Source of the DNA: Hyaloscypha bicolor E
Taxonomy: Eukaryota > Ascomycota > Leotiomycetes > Helotiales > Hyaloscyphaceae
Length of the DNA: 64,000 bases
Direction of reading: 5' to 3'
Assembly: GCF_002865645.1 (NCBI RefSeq)
Contig: NW_020194626.1
Coordinates: 744,001-808,000 of the forward strand
A model generated the notes under the pieces. The model did not search any database, was not told the origin of the DNA, and saw only the letters and a program-made list of their open reading frames with translations. The translations under genes and the position numbers were made by a program. Shown here in pieces: positions 46,422-56,836 of the stretch (within the stretch, counting starts at the first letter, position 1; every line of letters begins with the position of its first letter).

Positions 46422-46541
46422 TCAGATATTAAGGGGGGTGGTTTGAGATGTGTATAGGTGTTATGTTATTAGCTTGGTAATATAATATCTGAATCAAGTC
46501 GAATTCATAAAGATTATACAATTTGAACGTGCATCGCCGCA

Positions 46542-47864
46542 TCAATGATGTAGTCCCTCCAGATACAGCACCAATTGCTCTGGATAATGACTCCCACAAC
46601 CTTCCCAGTGCCACAGTCCCAGTTTTCCAAACATCTCCACAGCGTACTTCATCGGAGCTTTAGCAGAGATCTTCAAGGGTGTCCGGTCTACCAACTTAGA
46701 CATGATTCCTTTCTGTAAATCGACTGCTTCGTCATCTTTCAGCAGGCCCTCCTCATGGATAGCGAAATCGAGTTCTCCTTGCGTCAAGTAGCCATAAAGT
46801 ATAGCATTACCATCCACCAGCACAGACCAGCACCCATGAGCCCTCAAGTTTTGAGCTGGGATAGCTTGGTAGCTAGAAGTAATTTCGAGACTTTACACTA
46901 CTGGCCTGCATCGACTGTAATTGGTTTCGGAGAGAACAAACTTTCCGGTTCCAGTAGGATTCAAAGCTTTCAGAACTGCTGCTGCAGTGAGAGAACAAAG
47001 AAAGGCTCTCCAGAGACCAGAGACCTTTCCTGGGGAAATAAGTACTTATTCCATGAAATGAATCAGTGCATTGCTCTTAAAGTTGTTATTTGACTACCTC
47101 GTAGCCGAACAAAACACCGCCGATCGGGACTCCGAACGTAACACTTAGACCTGATAACAAGCTGTACTGAGCATCTCTCTCATTTTACGCCAATAGACTC
47201 GATGTTTTGGAAATAAGTTGGCCACCAGATACTCGGCACCTGTCGGACAAACGGGCCTCCTTTTCCCAAACACATGCCCGTGGTGACTGCAAATGTTGCT
47301 CCCGCAGCCTTGACAAGGAGAACCTTGAAGTCCAAGAGCTGTGGGATGCTGGACCCAGATAATATGGTCTTGATTTCCGGGATCCTACTGCCAGCTGCCA
47401 TATACATGGCTTTGCTCACCAAAGGCCCTTCATCACCACCTATGTGGTCTTCCCTTCGTCTTGGCTTGCAGCAGGAAGGTTGGCATTGATCTCAGCCAGC
47501 AAGCACGCGGTCCTTGATACTTTTCTTGGATATGGGCTCCACGATATCGAAATGAATCCTTGATCAGAAGCAGCTGCCAACATGAACGTTATTACCAGAG
47601 CCCAATTAGACAAACTAAATCATGTAACCAATCAATGGTGGCGTAATCGTTGTAAGGCAGCCTCTCCCCGACAGCAGTACCAGCAAGTTCTCGCTCTTCC
47701 TTAGAGACATGTGAAGATATAATGGGAAAAGCCTCGTCCAGCTCGTTGGGCCGCTGACTACTTCTTCTGCGTCCTGACAACTCAGCGACCCTTGGAGACA
47801 GCAGATGGGTATGCTCGCTCGCTTCCTCGTCTTGAGGCATTGAATCTGGCTGGAAGCAGAACAA
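46542..47864 (-). pseudogene. CLC chloride channel remnant
   Basis: Intact CLC proteins are dimeric chloride channels or exchangers of Golgi/endosome membranes (Gef1 type). Fragments in order on the minus strand: N-terminal tail ending LPYNDYATIDWLHDLV (47600..47864), DSFRYRG, then after a loss of several membrane helices AAGSRIPEIKTILSG and TTGMCLGKGGPFV (47180..47422), VTFGVPIGGVLFGYEVV, ALNPTGTGKFVLSE, and a C-terminal CBS domain (46542..46847, GYLTQGELDFAI, LLKDDEAVDLQ). Stops and frame changes separate them. Key residues are gone: GSGIP reads GSRIP and the gating Glu of GKEGPFV reads Gly. The gene is dead by deletion and point change. Confidence 0.8.
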
Positions 47865-48900
47865 TGGAATGAAGGGAATGAACCATGATCAAGATCGAAA
47901 CCCTCTTAGAAGGCACTTGCCGCGTTTGTATCCATGGGGTAACCATCTTGGACTTAGAGAGCGGCGAGTCGGCTGACACATCTATCGGAGGACGTTGAAT
48001 GGATGAGATAAGGGAAACTGATAATAAGCGATCGGCATCGGACTCGGGCGCCCCCACAAGTGGCTTGATCTCACGTGACACAGGCAAATCGTTTGGATGG
48101 AAATGATTTCACACTTCTTTGTTTGGCCCAGGACGAAAGTTTGAGTGTGTCTGTTGAGATTGGGCCAACCTGAACTTCTGGCCGGCACAAATGTAAATAC
48201 ACACATCCTGACTTCGACGAGTGATTCATTTCACTGGGAGTGCCATGGAAGCTGCCGTCCACATCCCCACTCGCGCCCCTGACGCTAGCCCAAAAGAGGC
48301 GCGATCCATGAGCATGAGCACGAGGAGCATGAGCACGAGGAGCACGAGACCTGGTATTTGTCTTTTCTCAACCCTGAATCCGTGCTTCCGGCCCTTTGCA
48401 AGCTCGCACACACCCTTCACTGGACGGCACCCCCAATCCTCTGCAGGGAAATATTGGCACGCGACCTATTGCCTAACAGAAAGCCAAGCTCGCGAATCGG
48501 TGGCGGAAACTTTCAAGCATTGATATTCAATCGCCCACCCTCAACATTCAAAACCCCCCACGCCTCCTCAAGACTCAGAATCTTTTTACATAACCTCTTC
48601 GATTCCCCAGGCCGACTCTCGCAAACTATTCCGAGCTCAACAATACTCAATTCGAGGTTCAGCTCTCAAATTGCAGGATTGGGTCTTTTATGACGTCGTC
48701 GCTTCCCCTGTTCTCTTCGACTTTCATCTAAAGCTTGCCCCGAAGCTCGTGCGTGGATCATCGAATTTCAACTTTGAGCGGAATTTCGGCCTCGGATACT
48801 TAAGAAGTACATTCTCCCAATCCCTTTGACCGAAATACACTGACAGAATATACAGATTCCCTCTTATTCACCGACATTTCCCAACAAGAGAACGCGCGGC
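47865..48900. other. Intergenic, no gene seen
   Basis: Former promoter of the CLC remnant and upstream region of the ethanolamine kinase gene. A short imperfect repeat of GAGCATGAGCACGAG-type occurs at about 48307-48345. No supported coding sequence. Confidence 0.4.
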
Positions 48901-50321
48901 ATGGCAGCACCCAAGAACGAGCCCTTGTCGGGCTCCAGAAAAGACGCAAGCGGAATTCGATTCATACCTCTCACTTACAACCAAGCCGAATCACAAACAT
49001 CTGCTCTTCGACTTATCCTCACCCTCCGACCAGAATGGGAGAATGGCAAGGTCGAGTTTGTTCGGTTCACCGACGGGATCACGAACACCTTATTGAAGGT
49101 CGTGAATAGGGCACCTGGATTATCGGATGAAGAAATAGACAACGAGGCAGTCCTTCTACGAGCTTATGGACAGGGTACGGATTTGATCATCGATCGAGAG
49201 CGGGAAACGCAAAACCACGAGTTACTCACAAGGTACAACCTTGCACCATCCCTACTTGCTCGATTTCATAATGGCATGCTATACCGGTTCATAAAGGGTG
49301 CCGTCACGTCTCCAGCAGATCTTAGGAGAGAGGAGATCTGGCGTGCGGTTGCTAACCGGTTAGCTGAATGGCATGCTGTGGTTCCGTGCCTGCCTACTCA
49401 TCGAGAGCCGCTGGCTGTGGAGATAGACGGCAGCGAGCAATTCGGAATATCAGCACCGACGCCAAGCAAGAAGGATCCGGCATTGCAAACAGCTATTGAC
49501 ACTGTGGCTCCAGAAAAACCTGCCCCAAATGTCTGGACGGTGATGCAGAAATGGATTTATGCCCTTCCAATTGGATCCGAACCTGAGATGGCACGACAAG
49601 CAACCTTGCAGAAAGAGTTGACCCGTCTCGTTGCGGAGTTCAGCAACAGGCCGGGTCTCGGTGATAATAGCGTAAGTGCTTCCTAAGATGGCTGACAAGA
49701 ATTTGAGGATTGCACAGAACAGAAGTTACCTCTTCATGCAATCCTTGTTGTTGGCCACAACGGATTTCTTTCAGCGAATTGTGCTAACTTCACCAGCTTG
49801 TCTTTGCACACTGTGACTTACTTAGTGGAAATGTAATCGTTCAGCCACAGTCAAGTGAGACGATAACGCCCAAAGCACCTCTGAAAGTCAGCTTCATTGA
49901 CTACGAATACGCTACACCATCACCTGCAGCCTTCGATCTTGCGAACCACTTTGCAGAATGGGGTGGATTCGATTGCGAGCATCATCTCCTCCCAACGCAA
50001 CCTCAAAGACTAGATTTCATTCGTGAATACATACGAAGCTATTTCAAGCATCTGGGTATTGACAAATCAGCAGCAGAGGAGGAAGCCGAGACTCATCGTC
50101 TGTTCGCCGAAGTCGACGTCTTTCGAGGGATCCCGGGATTCTACTGGGGAATCTGGGCCTTAATTCAGGCCCAAATATCCCAGATCGATTTTGATTATGC
50201 TTCTTATGCGGAACTCAGGCTGGGTGAGTACTGGGGATGGCGAGCAGAAGAAGACGGAAGTCGGGCGGCGTCAGGAAAGGGCATGACAGTTCGAGAGAAA
50301 CGATGGGCTCAGGAATCATGA
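48901..50321 (+). CDS. EKI1: Ethanolamine kinase
   Basis: Cytosolic kinase making phosphoethanolamine from ethanolamine and ATP, first step of the CDP-ethanolamine branch of the Kennedy pathway. Exons 48901..49671 and 49797..50321 (431 aa), intron GTAAGT to CACCAG, phase 0. The N-terminal part shows VEFVRFTDGITNTLLK and LLRAYGQGTDLIIDRERE, the ATP-loop blocks of ethanolamine kinases. The Brenner motif HCDLLSGNVIV follows right after the splice, with catalytic Asp and metal-binding Asn. The choline-kinase-family motif FIDYEYATPSPAAFDLANHF supplies the second metal Asp, and EWGGFDC is the usual signature. N-terminal text favours ethanolamine over choline as substrate; dual activity cannot be excluded. 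Confidence 0.92.
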
Positions 50322-51420
50322 GCGAAGAGTGAAAGGATCGTGCCATCTATGGAGTAAACACTTTCCATTTCAGCGGATGCACATAACGAAGAGATATGAG
50401 AGATGAAATCAGATTTCTGGCCACTTAGTACGATTTGCTTCAACGCCTCGACTGCTGGAGCAAGTTGGTTTGCATTTGGGCAGCAGGTCTTCAACGACGA
50501 TATTTTGGCGCACATACTAAATCAAAAACTTAATACTCTACGAGCATCTTTTCTCATAATTCCTCACTTTTACCCAGAATGTGGGAATGCAGCTTTCATT
50601 CTCTGAAGTCTGAAATTGAATCCTCATTCATATCGCCACACTTCCTCTCATCTTAGCTCAGAATCCTCAAATCCGCCTTCCTAAACCCAGCCCCACGAAG
50701 GATCTCACCACCTAGCTCCTTATCATTAAAATGGCTCAGAGAGCCCAACAGCGAGGCTGAGGAGGCACGAGTTTCAAAGGCATTGTCGAAGTGTGCTTGA
50801 TCCGCATACCCACCCCTGTGGTAAAAGGGCCAATCACGACTCTCGTCTCTCTGCTCAGCGAAGCAATCCTCTCATTGGTCCTGTCGTTTCGGGGGCTAAA
50901 GAATCCAAAAGAGAGCTTTCTGCCATCGTCCAATTTCGTGTTTACTTCTGTTTTGGACGATGATCTTGGATGAAGATCCTTTTTGCCCATACGAGGTGAG
51001 GTTTTTGGCATTGGAATTGGACAAGACACGAAGTGACTTGCAAATGAGCCGAATTTGCCAATTGTGACACTCGCAACGAAGAGTCAAGTTAGGCGGGACT
51101 AACTAGCTAACAAATTAAACTGCCTCTACTTTGTAGAGGGGAGAGGATCGATGGTGCTTTGTGTGGCGTACACCGGTCTTAAGGTTAATCATGCCTATAG
51201 TACAGACTGGACACGATCGATTAAACGGCAAATCAGCTATCTCTCCTCGTTCTTTTCTCAAATAGAAATACTCTGTGCCAGTAATGAACCTTATATCCTA
51301 TCACTGCCATGCACCTTACCCCGCCTCGTTACTCGTAAGTCTTCTCAAACGAAACGGAACGGGACATTTTGACCCATCCTTTCCCCGCAATTATATAAGA
51401 TTACCTATCTATCAGAGCTG
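50322..51420. other. Intergenic flank of the Mutator-like element
   Basis: No supported gene. Becomes AT-rich toward the element, ending at the target site TATGTTAA. Confidence 0.4.
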
Positions 51421-51428
51421 TATGTTAA

Positions 51429-51473
51429 GGGCTTTGCTAATGCCACAGTGCAATGCCTAAAACCACAGTCGCT
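51429..51473 (+). repeat. Left terminal inverted repeat
   Basis: 45 bp, exact reverse complement of 54627..54671. Likely transposase-binding end of the Mutator-like element. Confidence 0.95.
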
Positions 51474-51920
51474 AATGCACGATTTTTAAGCGAGTGTGAG
51501 GCTGCGTTTATTTTTTTGGTGAGGCTGCAGCCTAATTGCGCAAACCTCCATCACTAACTCTTATGTGAATAGCATCATCACCTCGTTATCGCCTCATTAA
51601 GTACCGCATGCCTTAATTAGTAATGAAGATATATTCCAATAATAAAGATAATAAGTACTAGTCTTTTACGTATTCCCATAATGCTTTTACAGTGTTTAGC
51701 TGCTTAACTTCCCCCTCCATTGTAGAGATTCATGATAGTTAATGCGGTAGTCTTGTTGAGATCGGAATGCCTTCATTCTTAATAAGTAATGTAAACGTTT
51801 ATTCAAGAATGGAGGCACATTCTTGGGCTATCAACACAACAAGTAAGTATCCTAAACTCCCCTCATTACCTTTGCAATTCCTATTACTTACGCGGTCTAT
51901 AGTTGCCCAACCTCTCCACT

Positions 51921-54436
51921 ATGAATCAACACTCCATCTTCGGTCCGGCACCCCCCCAAACGAGCTTCTCCAGTATCAAAGCTGCCCTCGAGCATTGTCA
52001 AGATCATGCCCGAGATCTTGGGTATTGCGTAGTAATACGGAGTACTGAGAAAGACGACATTGGCATGCCCTTCCGGTCATATTTTGCGTGTGACCGTGGA
52101 GAAGTATATCGCAATCGAACTAAGTCTATAGCTAAACCACGAAAGCTACGAACTGAAGGAGGGGTTTTAGCGGGTACTGGGAGCAGAAAGACCAATTGTC
52201 CCTTTCAACTTCGACTTGAGATTAATAAGGAAGGCGTGTGGCAGTTAATAGTCAACCAACTTACTCACAATCATCCTCCTTCACTTAACTCTTCCGCTCA
52301 TCCTGCGCTACGACGACGAGACGTTACAAAACACCAAGACGAGATCAAAAGGTCCTACAACGCCGGCGAATCTACGCGGACAATTATATCAGCTTTGCGG
52401 GCAAAGGGAGCTAAGTGCTTGCCTCGGAATATATATAACTATGGGCAGAAGATACGGCTAGAATCTCTTGGAGGATTGACGCCAATTCAGTGGCTAAAGG
52501 AGGAGCTTGATCGTCTTGGATATTACAATAAGATCAACTACGATAAAGCTACAAACAAGGTCACTCGACTCTTTTATATATACCCGACGTCGATCAAGCT
52601 CTGGAAGAGCAACCCCGATTACTTACTCCTCGACTACACCTATAAGACGAATCGATTCAATATGCCGCTCCTGAATATTTGCGGGGTGACAGGTAATAAT
52701 AAGACTCCTCAGTTCGCCTTGTGTTTTCTGAGCGGCGAGAAGGAGGAAGATTATAAGTGGGCATTAGAGCAACTGCGGGGTTATATAGTAAGTTAAAGAG
52801 AGGAATATCTATAAGAGGAATATTACGCTAACTTTGCTAGGCGCTCTATAGTATCCAAGAGCCTACGTATTTAATCACTAATCGGGAGCTTGCTTTAATC
52901 ACTATAATCGACGAATTATTCCCTCAATCCGACCATTTCCTTTGCCGCTGGCACGTCAATATGAATGTGCTTAAGAACTATAAAAAGCACTTTAACACTA
53001 AGGAGGAATGGGAGGCATTCTACACAGCTTGGCATGGGGTGCTAAACAGTCGAAACACGGAGGAATATAAGAAGAACCTGCTAAAACTGCTGAACTTCCC
53101 CTGGGAGCCTGTTCAATATCTGGAGGATACGTGGTTAATATGGAAGGAGAAGTTAGTAAGTCTCCTGCTCTTAAAGAGAGGAATATCTAAAGGAGGAATA
53201 TTACGCTAACTTCACTATCTACAGATTAAGCAGTACACTAATCAAGTTCGTCACTTTGGCAATACCTCTACGTCGAGAATCGAAGGCAATCACGCTATCC
53301 TAAAGTCTTATTTACGCAAGAGCACTGGAGATATGAAGAGCGTATTCGACCGTTTCCAGTTATACTGGCGTAATCAATACGAGACGATGGAAGACGACCT
53401 TGCGAATGAGAGTATACGTCCTCTATACTCGATTCAGATACCCCTCTTTGCTACCGTAATTGGCTTCGTCCACGCCTTTGCCCTGCATAAGATCGTTACT
53501 CAAAAGTCACGAATCGGTATCGAACCTCCTCCTTTGCCTTGCGAATGTGGTACGCCTCGATATATGGGTATTCCGTACTGGCATATCTTGTGGGAGCGTA
53601 TACAAGGCGGTGGAATAGTCATATTATCCGATATCAATCCACATTGGTATTATAACCGTGGAGATGGCATTAAACCGCTAGTTGGACGTCAAGTGATTCC
53701 ACTTTTGAATCCAGACGTCGTCAAAGGCAAAGGACGCCCGAAAGGTGCTCTTGGCAAGAAGAATACGGCCATATTAGTGGTGGTTGATAAACCGGTTCTA
53801 GCTCCTCCGGCTCGTGGAAGAGGGAGAGGGAGAGGAAGTCGTAGGAGAGGAGGACAATCGCATAAAAGGGGTTATGGAAAGACTAGTACTCGTCGACACC
53901 CTTCTGCCTTCGAAATCGACCCCTATGAGTTCCCTTCCTCGACTGCTCCTGCACGACTTCAAAAGCGCCCTGCTCCGGAAGATAATGACGAAAATGAGAC
54001 TCAAGAGTTTATCGACGTCGATTGCAATATACTTCCTGAAGCTCAGGAGCTCTTGGACGTCTCCCTTGCCGAAATCGCCTCCGGTAAACCTCCTCTTACG
54101 CTATCGACTACGCAAGTTGCTTTGGCTAGGGGAGCAGGTACTAGGCGTGATTCCTATGTCCCTGGAACAGTCAGGGAGCGGGCATATATGCGGTCAAAAA
54201 GCACGATTGCAGAGAAGGATATGGAGGATACAACGCTCGACGAATTAGCGTCTAACGACGTAATTCAGAACGTTGATATCAACCTAGTCCCCCCTCCTAC
54301 GTCTGCTCCTGCTCGTCCGCAAAGGAGTACAAGAAAGCAGGTGGATTGGTCTCACTTGCTGTCTGATAAGGACGACGACGACGACGACGATTCCTTAGTG
54401 GATGACCCTGAGTTCTCTTTTGAATGGGATGTATAA
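51921..54436 (+). CDS. Mutator-like transposase with FAR1-type zinc finger
   Basis: Cut-and-paste DDE transposase of the element. Exons 51921..52787, 52841..53155 and 53225..54436 (797 aa), both introns phase 0. The N-terminus has a FAR1/WRKY-GCM1-type zinc site: C in FACDRG, C in NCPFQL, and HNH. The MULE catalytic core starts at LLLDYTYKTNRF (first Asp). The second block reads YLITNRELALITIIDELFP, then FLCRWHVNMNV (C/H pair); the usual Asp of T-D-R-E is Asn here (codon 52880..52882). The third acidic block is SRIEGNHAILKSYL. A SWIM-like end CECGTPRYMGIPYWHIL has Tyr where a third Cys is usual. The C-terminus has AT-hook-like GKGRPKG and GRGRGRGS and an acidic tail. Activity is therefore in doubt despite the intact frame. 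Confidence 0.9.
52788..52840 (+). other. Transposase intron 1 (53 nt), homologous to intron 2
   Basis: GTAAGT to TGCTAG. Positions 52794..52834 match 53172..53212 of intron 2 at 39 of 41 positions without gaps. Both contain AGAGGAATAT text twice and the CGCTAACTT branch site. Confidence 0.85.
53156..53224 (+). other. Transposase intron 2 (69 nt), homologous to intron 1
   Basis: GTAAGT to CTACAG. Carries the same 41-nt block as intron 1 at 53172..53212, plus unrelated sequence after the donor and before the acceptor. Flanking exon sequences are not similar to those of intron 1. Confidence 0.85.
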
Positions 54437-54626
54437 TATCGTCAATTTACTAGGGAGGTGGGGTAGTGCGAATAGCTTCAATATAATTATCGATTTACAC
54501 TTTAATGGGAACTTGACATTAGATATCTGCATTGTGTTTGTAAAGGTACTCCGATTTTGATTGGGAACACAGCCAATCGCTAAGTACCAAAGAAATCGGG
54601 CGCAGCGAGGCTGTGCATTCCTCCTA

Positions 54627-54671
54627 AGCGACTGTGGTTTTAGGCATTGCACTGTGGCATTAGCAAAGCCC
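54627..54671 (-). repeat. Right terminal inverted repeat
   Basis: 45 bp, exact reverse complement of 51429..51473; followed at once by the 8-bp duplicated target TATGTTAA. Confidence 0.95.
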
Positions 54672-54679
54672 TATGTTAA

Positions 54680-55517
54680 TTACCCCGTTTCATTTATGAT
54701 GAATATGCATATTTTTCTGTGCTTAGTAAGACCTTATCTTACTCTAAAGCAAACGAAACCGATTCTATGTTTAGTAAGGCAAACTCCGTAAGCGAGAGGG
54801 GCGGTGCGCACCTTTGGATTTGGATCGGATCTGGACTTGGATTTTGGGGTAGAAGAAAGCCTAACTGTTCATGCAAGTACGAATACCAGCGGCGTTGCGC
54901 GGGGGGAGGAAGAACACATCCTGTTTCACTGATCATGCAGCTATGGTTTTTATCGGATCTCCCATCTTAGGTTCTTTACCACTTCTGGAGAAGATAAGAG
55001 AGTTCCGACCGTTCATTCTTAGCGTACACTTTGGCTTGCAACGTTACCCCTGCCAAACTTTGGTTTTCGCTCCACCACTTAGAACTACGGAGTAGAACTA
55101 GCAGTAGTTTGGGCTGTGAGCTTACCTAGGTAGTTAGTGTCACGTTATGGAGTTCGGCCGGAACGAGGAGATGGGTACCTTGGAGTTTCCTGGCTGAAAA
55201 AGCGGTGGAGTTCTTGGAATACTGGAGGATAGTGGGGGGCAATCCTTGTTTTGACTTCGATGGGCCCGGGTCTTTGGGAATTCGAGATAGGTCTGAGCAC
55301 TTGCGTCATCGGAGATATTGAGATCTGAGAACGCAGCAATTTACTAGATTCATTATGTGTGGAATTGAAAAACATTAGAAATTGGAGATCATGGGTTGAA
55401 AAATGTTTCATTGAAGAAGTCTTGAACGCTAAAGAATGCCCCAAACGCCTTTTTGCTATGCTTGTTCCCTTATATCATGAGTCTCGTCAAATCTGAAAAG
55501 TTCCAGCCGTCGAAAAA
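54680..55517. other. Intergenic, no gene seen
   Basis: Right flank of the transposon and 3' region of the bZIP gene. No supported coding sequence. Confidence 0.4.
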
Positions 55518-56836
55518 TCACCACTCCGGAATTTCTGGCGCTCCACGTTGCTTGCGCCAGAAATTCGCCCTTTGTTTCCATCCAGGTCCCACCAGCCAAT
55601 CCCATTTCTCCAATATAGGTTGAGAAAGCTCCCACGACATCTCATTAAGTGGATCATCACCCCATATAATGACCTGTCCAACATCTTCCCTTTGCTCTCC
55701 CGCAATTCCGAGGTCTGTAACAAAGCTTCTTGCTACCTCTGCCGTCAGCGTGAGCAGGCAGTCTCGCAGAGAAGGAGATGCTATCATGTCGATTCCGTAG
55801 TAGTGGGGTGTCTCGAGTTGTGCTTTGCTGGGCCTGAGAGATGGAGGCAGGCTGTCACTCATTGATCGTAGGACGGCGAGATGTCGGTCGGGATTTGACG
55901 CGGCTGATGGATCTTGATACAATGGTCGAAATATATCCATGATTTCTGTTCGAGCTCTGTTGCGATCATATGGTACCACCACCATATTTCTGAAGATACT
56001 ATCAGTAAAATCCTGACTGGAAATAGTAGATGGGTGCAACCCACTGTGGCTGACCGCTGAGTCGTCTTTGGCCTGGTGCCTGCGGCGCTGCCTCGACCTG
56101 GGATACATTCAGAGACTGAAAAGAGGGTCCCATTGCAGATCGAGAACTTCGGAACCCTGATGACTCAGGTGAGCTTTTGTGAACTGAATTATGACGGAGT
56201 CCGGATGAATGCTGTACCATAGAGAATGGCGGGGATGACAAAGCAGAGTGGTCGGCGTATGCTTGCATCGAGGGTGGTAACATCGAAGATGTTAGTGATA
56301 GAGCCGCCATTGGCATCATATCTGAACCCAATGCCGCTGGTGGGCTTCCTGTCGCTGACATTGAAGCGCCCGAGATTGAAGGAGAAATTGAGTATTGTCG
56401 CCCGTCATTGCCGAGAGAGGGGACTGCCATCTGCGTCGACAGCATACCGTGACTCGATGAGGGTTGTCCGTAGATCTGTGTTCGCAGCGCATCATTCTCT
56501 CTTCTGAGTTCGTCGTTCTGGTACCGTAGACGCTCGATCTCCTCTGACTGCTCGGAGCTTTGTTCTTTCTGTGCTTGCTCGAGGTTTCGGAGATGCTCTT
56601 TTCTCCTGCGACCTGGACGTCCTGTTAGTGATCCTGGCTCGGTTGGGCATCTTTGGGTACCATACGGAATTCTCGCTGAGCAAGTCGATTGTACTAGAGC
56701 AAGTTAGCCATGGTGTTGCTGAAGCCTTTCGATAGGGTAGGCCTGCCTCGCGCTTGCGCTCTTCTTTGTCTGCCGCTGGGTCCATGTTGCTCTTGAGCGA
56801 GTATTGCCTCGAGGGTCGTGCAGTGGTAGCGGTCAT
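55518..56836 (-). CDS. bZIP transcription factor with DUF3425-like C-terminus
   Basis: Four exons, 56747..56836, 56666..56693, 56045..56612 and 55518..55989, give 385 aa. The basic region assembled across three exons is KEERKREYNRLAQREFRRRR then KEHLRNLEQAQ, with the invariant N-x7-R (NRLAQREFR), followed by leucine-zipper-type heptads (IERLRYQNDELRRENDALRT). The middle is Ser/Pro/Met-rich. The C-terminus carries the helical domain of fungal DUF3425 bZIPs: HYYGIDMIASPSLRDCLLTL, VIIWGDDPLNEMSWELSQP, ILEKWDWLVGPGWKQRANFW. Intron 1 (56694..56746) is GC-AG; no GT occurs where a donor is needed. Intron 2 (56613..56665) is GTATGG-CCAG. Members regulate stress and secondary metabolism; targets are unknown. 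Confidence 0.85.

Larger units (their letters stand above)
51421..54679 (+). mobile_element. Mutator-like DNA transposon with perfect TIRs and TSD
   Basis: The element spans 51429..54671 (3243 bp). Terminal inverted repeats of 45 bp, 51429..51473 and 54627..54671, are identical when one is reverse-complemented (outer end GGGCTTTGCTAATGCCACAG). It is flanked by an 8-bp direct repeat TATGTTAA at 51421..51428 and 54672..54679, the target-site duplication, as expected for the Mutator superfamily (8-11 bp). Subterminal regions are AT-rich and contain further G/C-box text. It carries one transposase gene. Perfect TIRs and TSD suggest a recent insertion into the spacer between the ethanolamine kinase and bZIP genes. 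Confidence 0.93.

Noticed and set aside
51809..51842. Possible upstream first exon of the Mutator-like transposase (ATG, then GTAAGT donor)
   Set aside because: Splicing to the acceptor before 51903 puts the transposase out of phase; the ATG at 51921 gives a normal start instead.
51420..54680. 9-bp target duplication for the transposon
   Set aside because: The ninth base differs on both sides (G before the left copy, T after the right); only 8 bp are exact.
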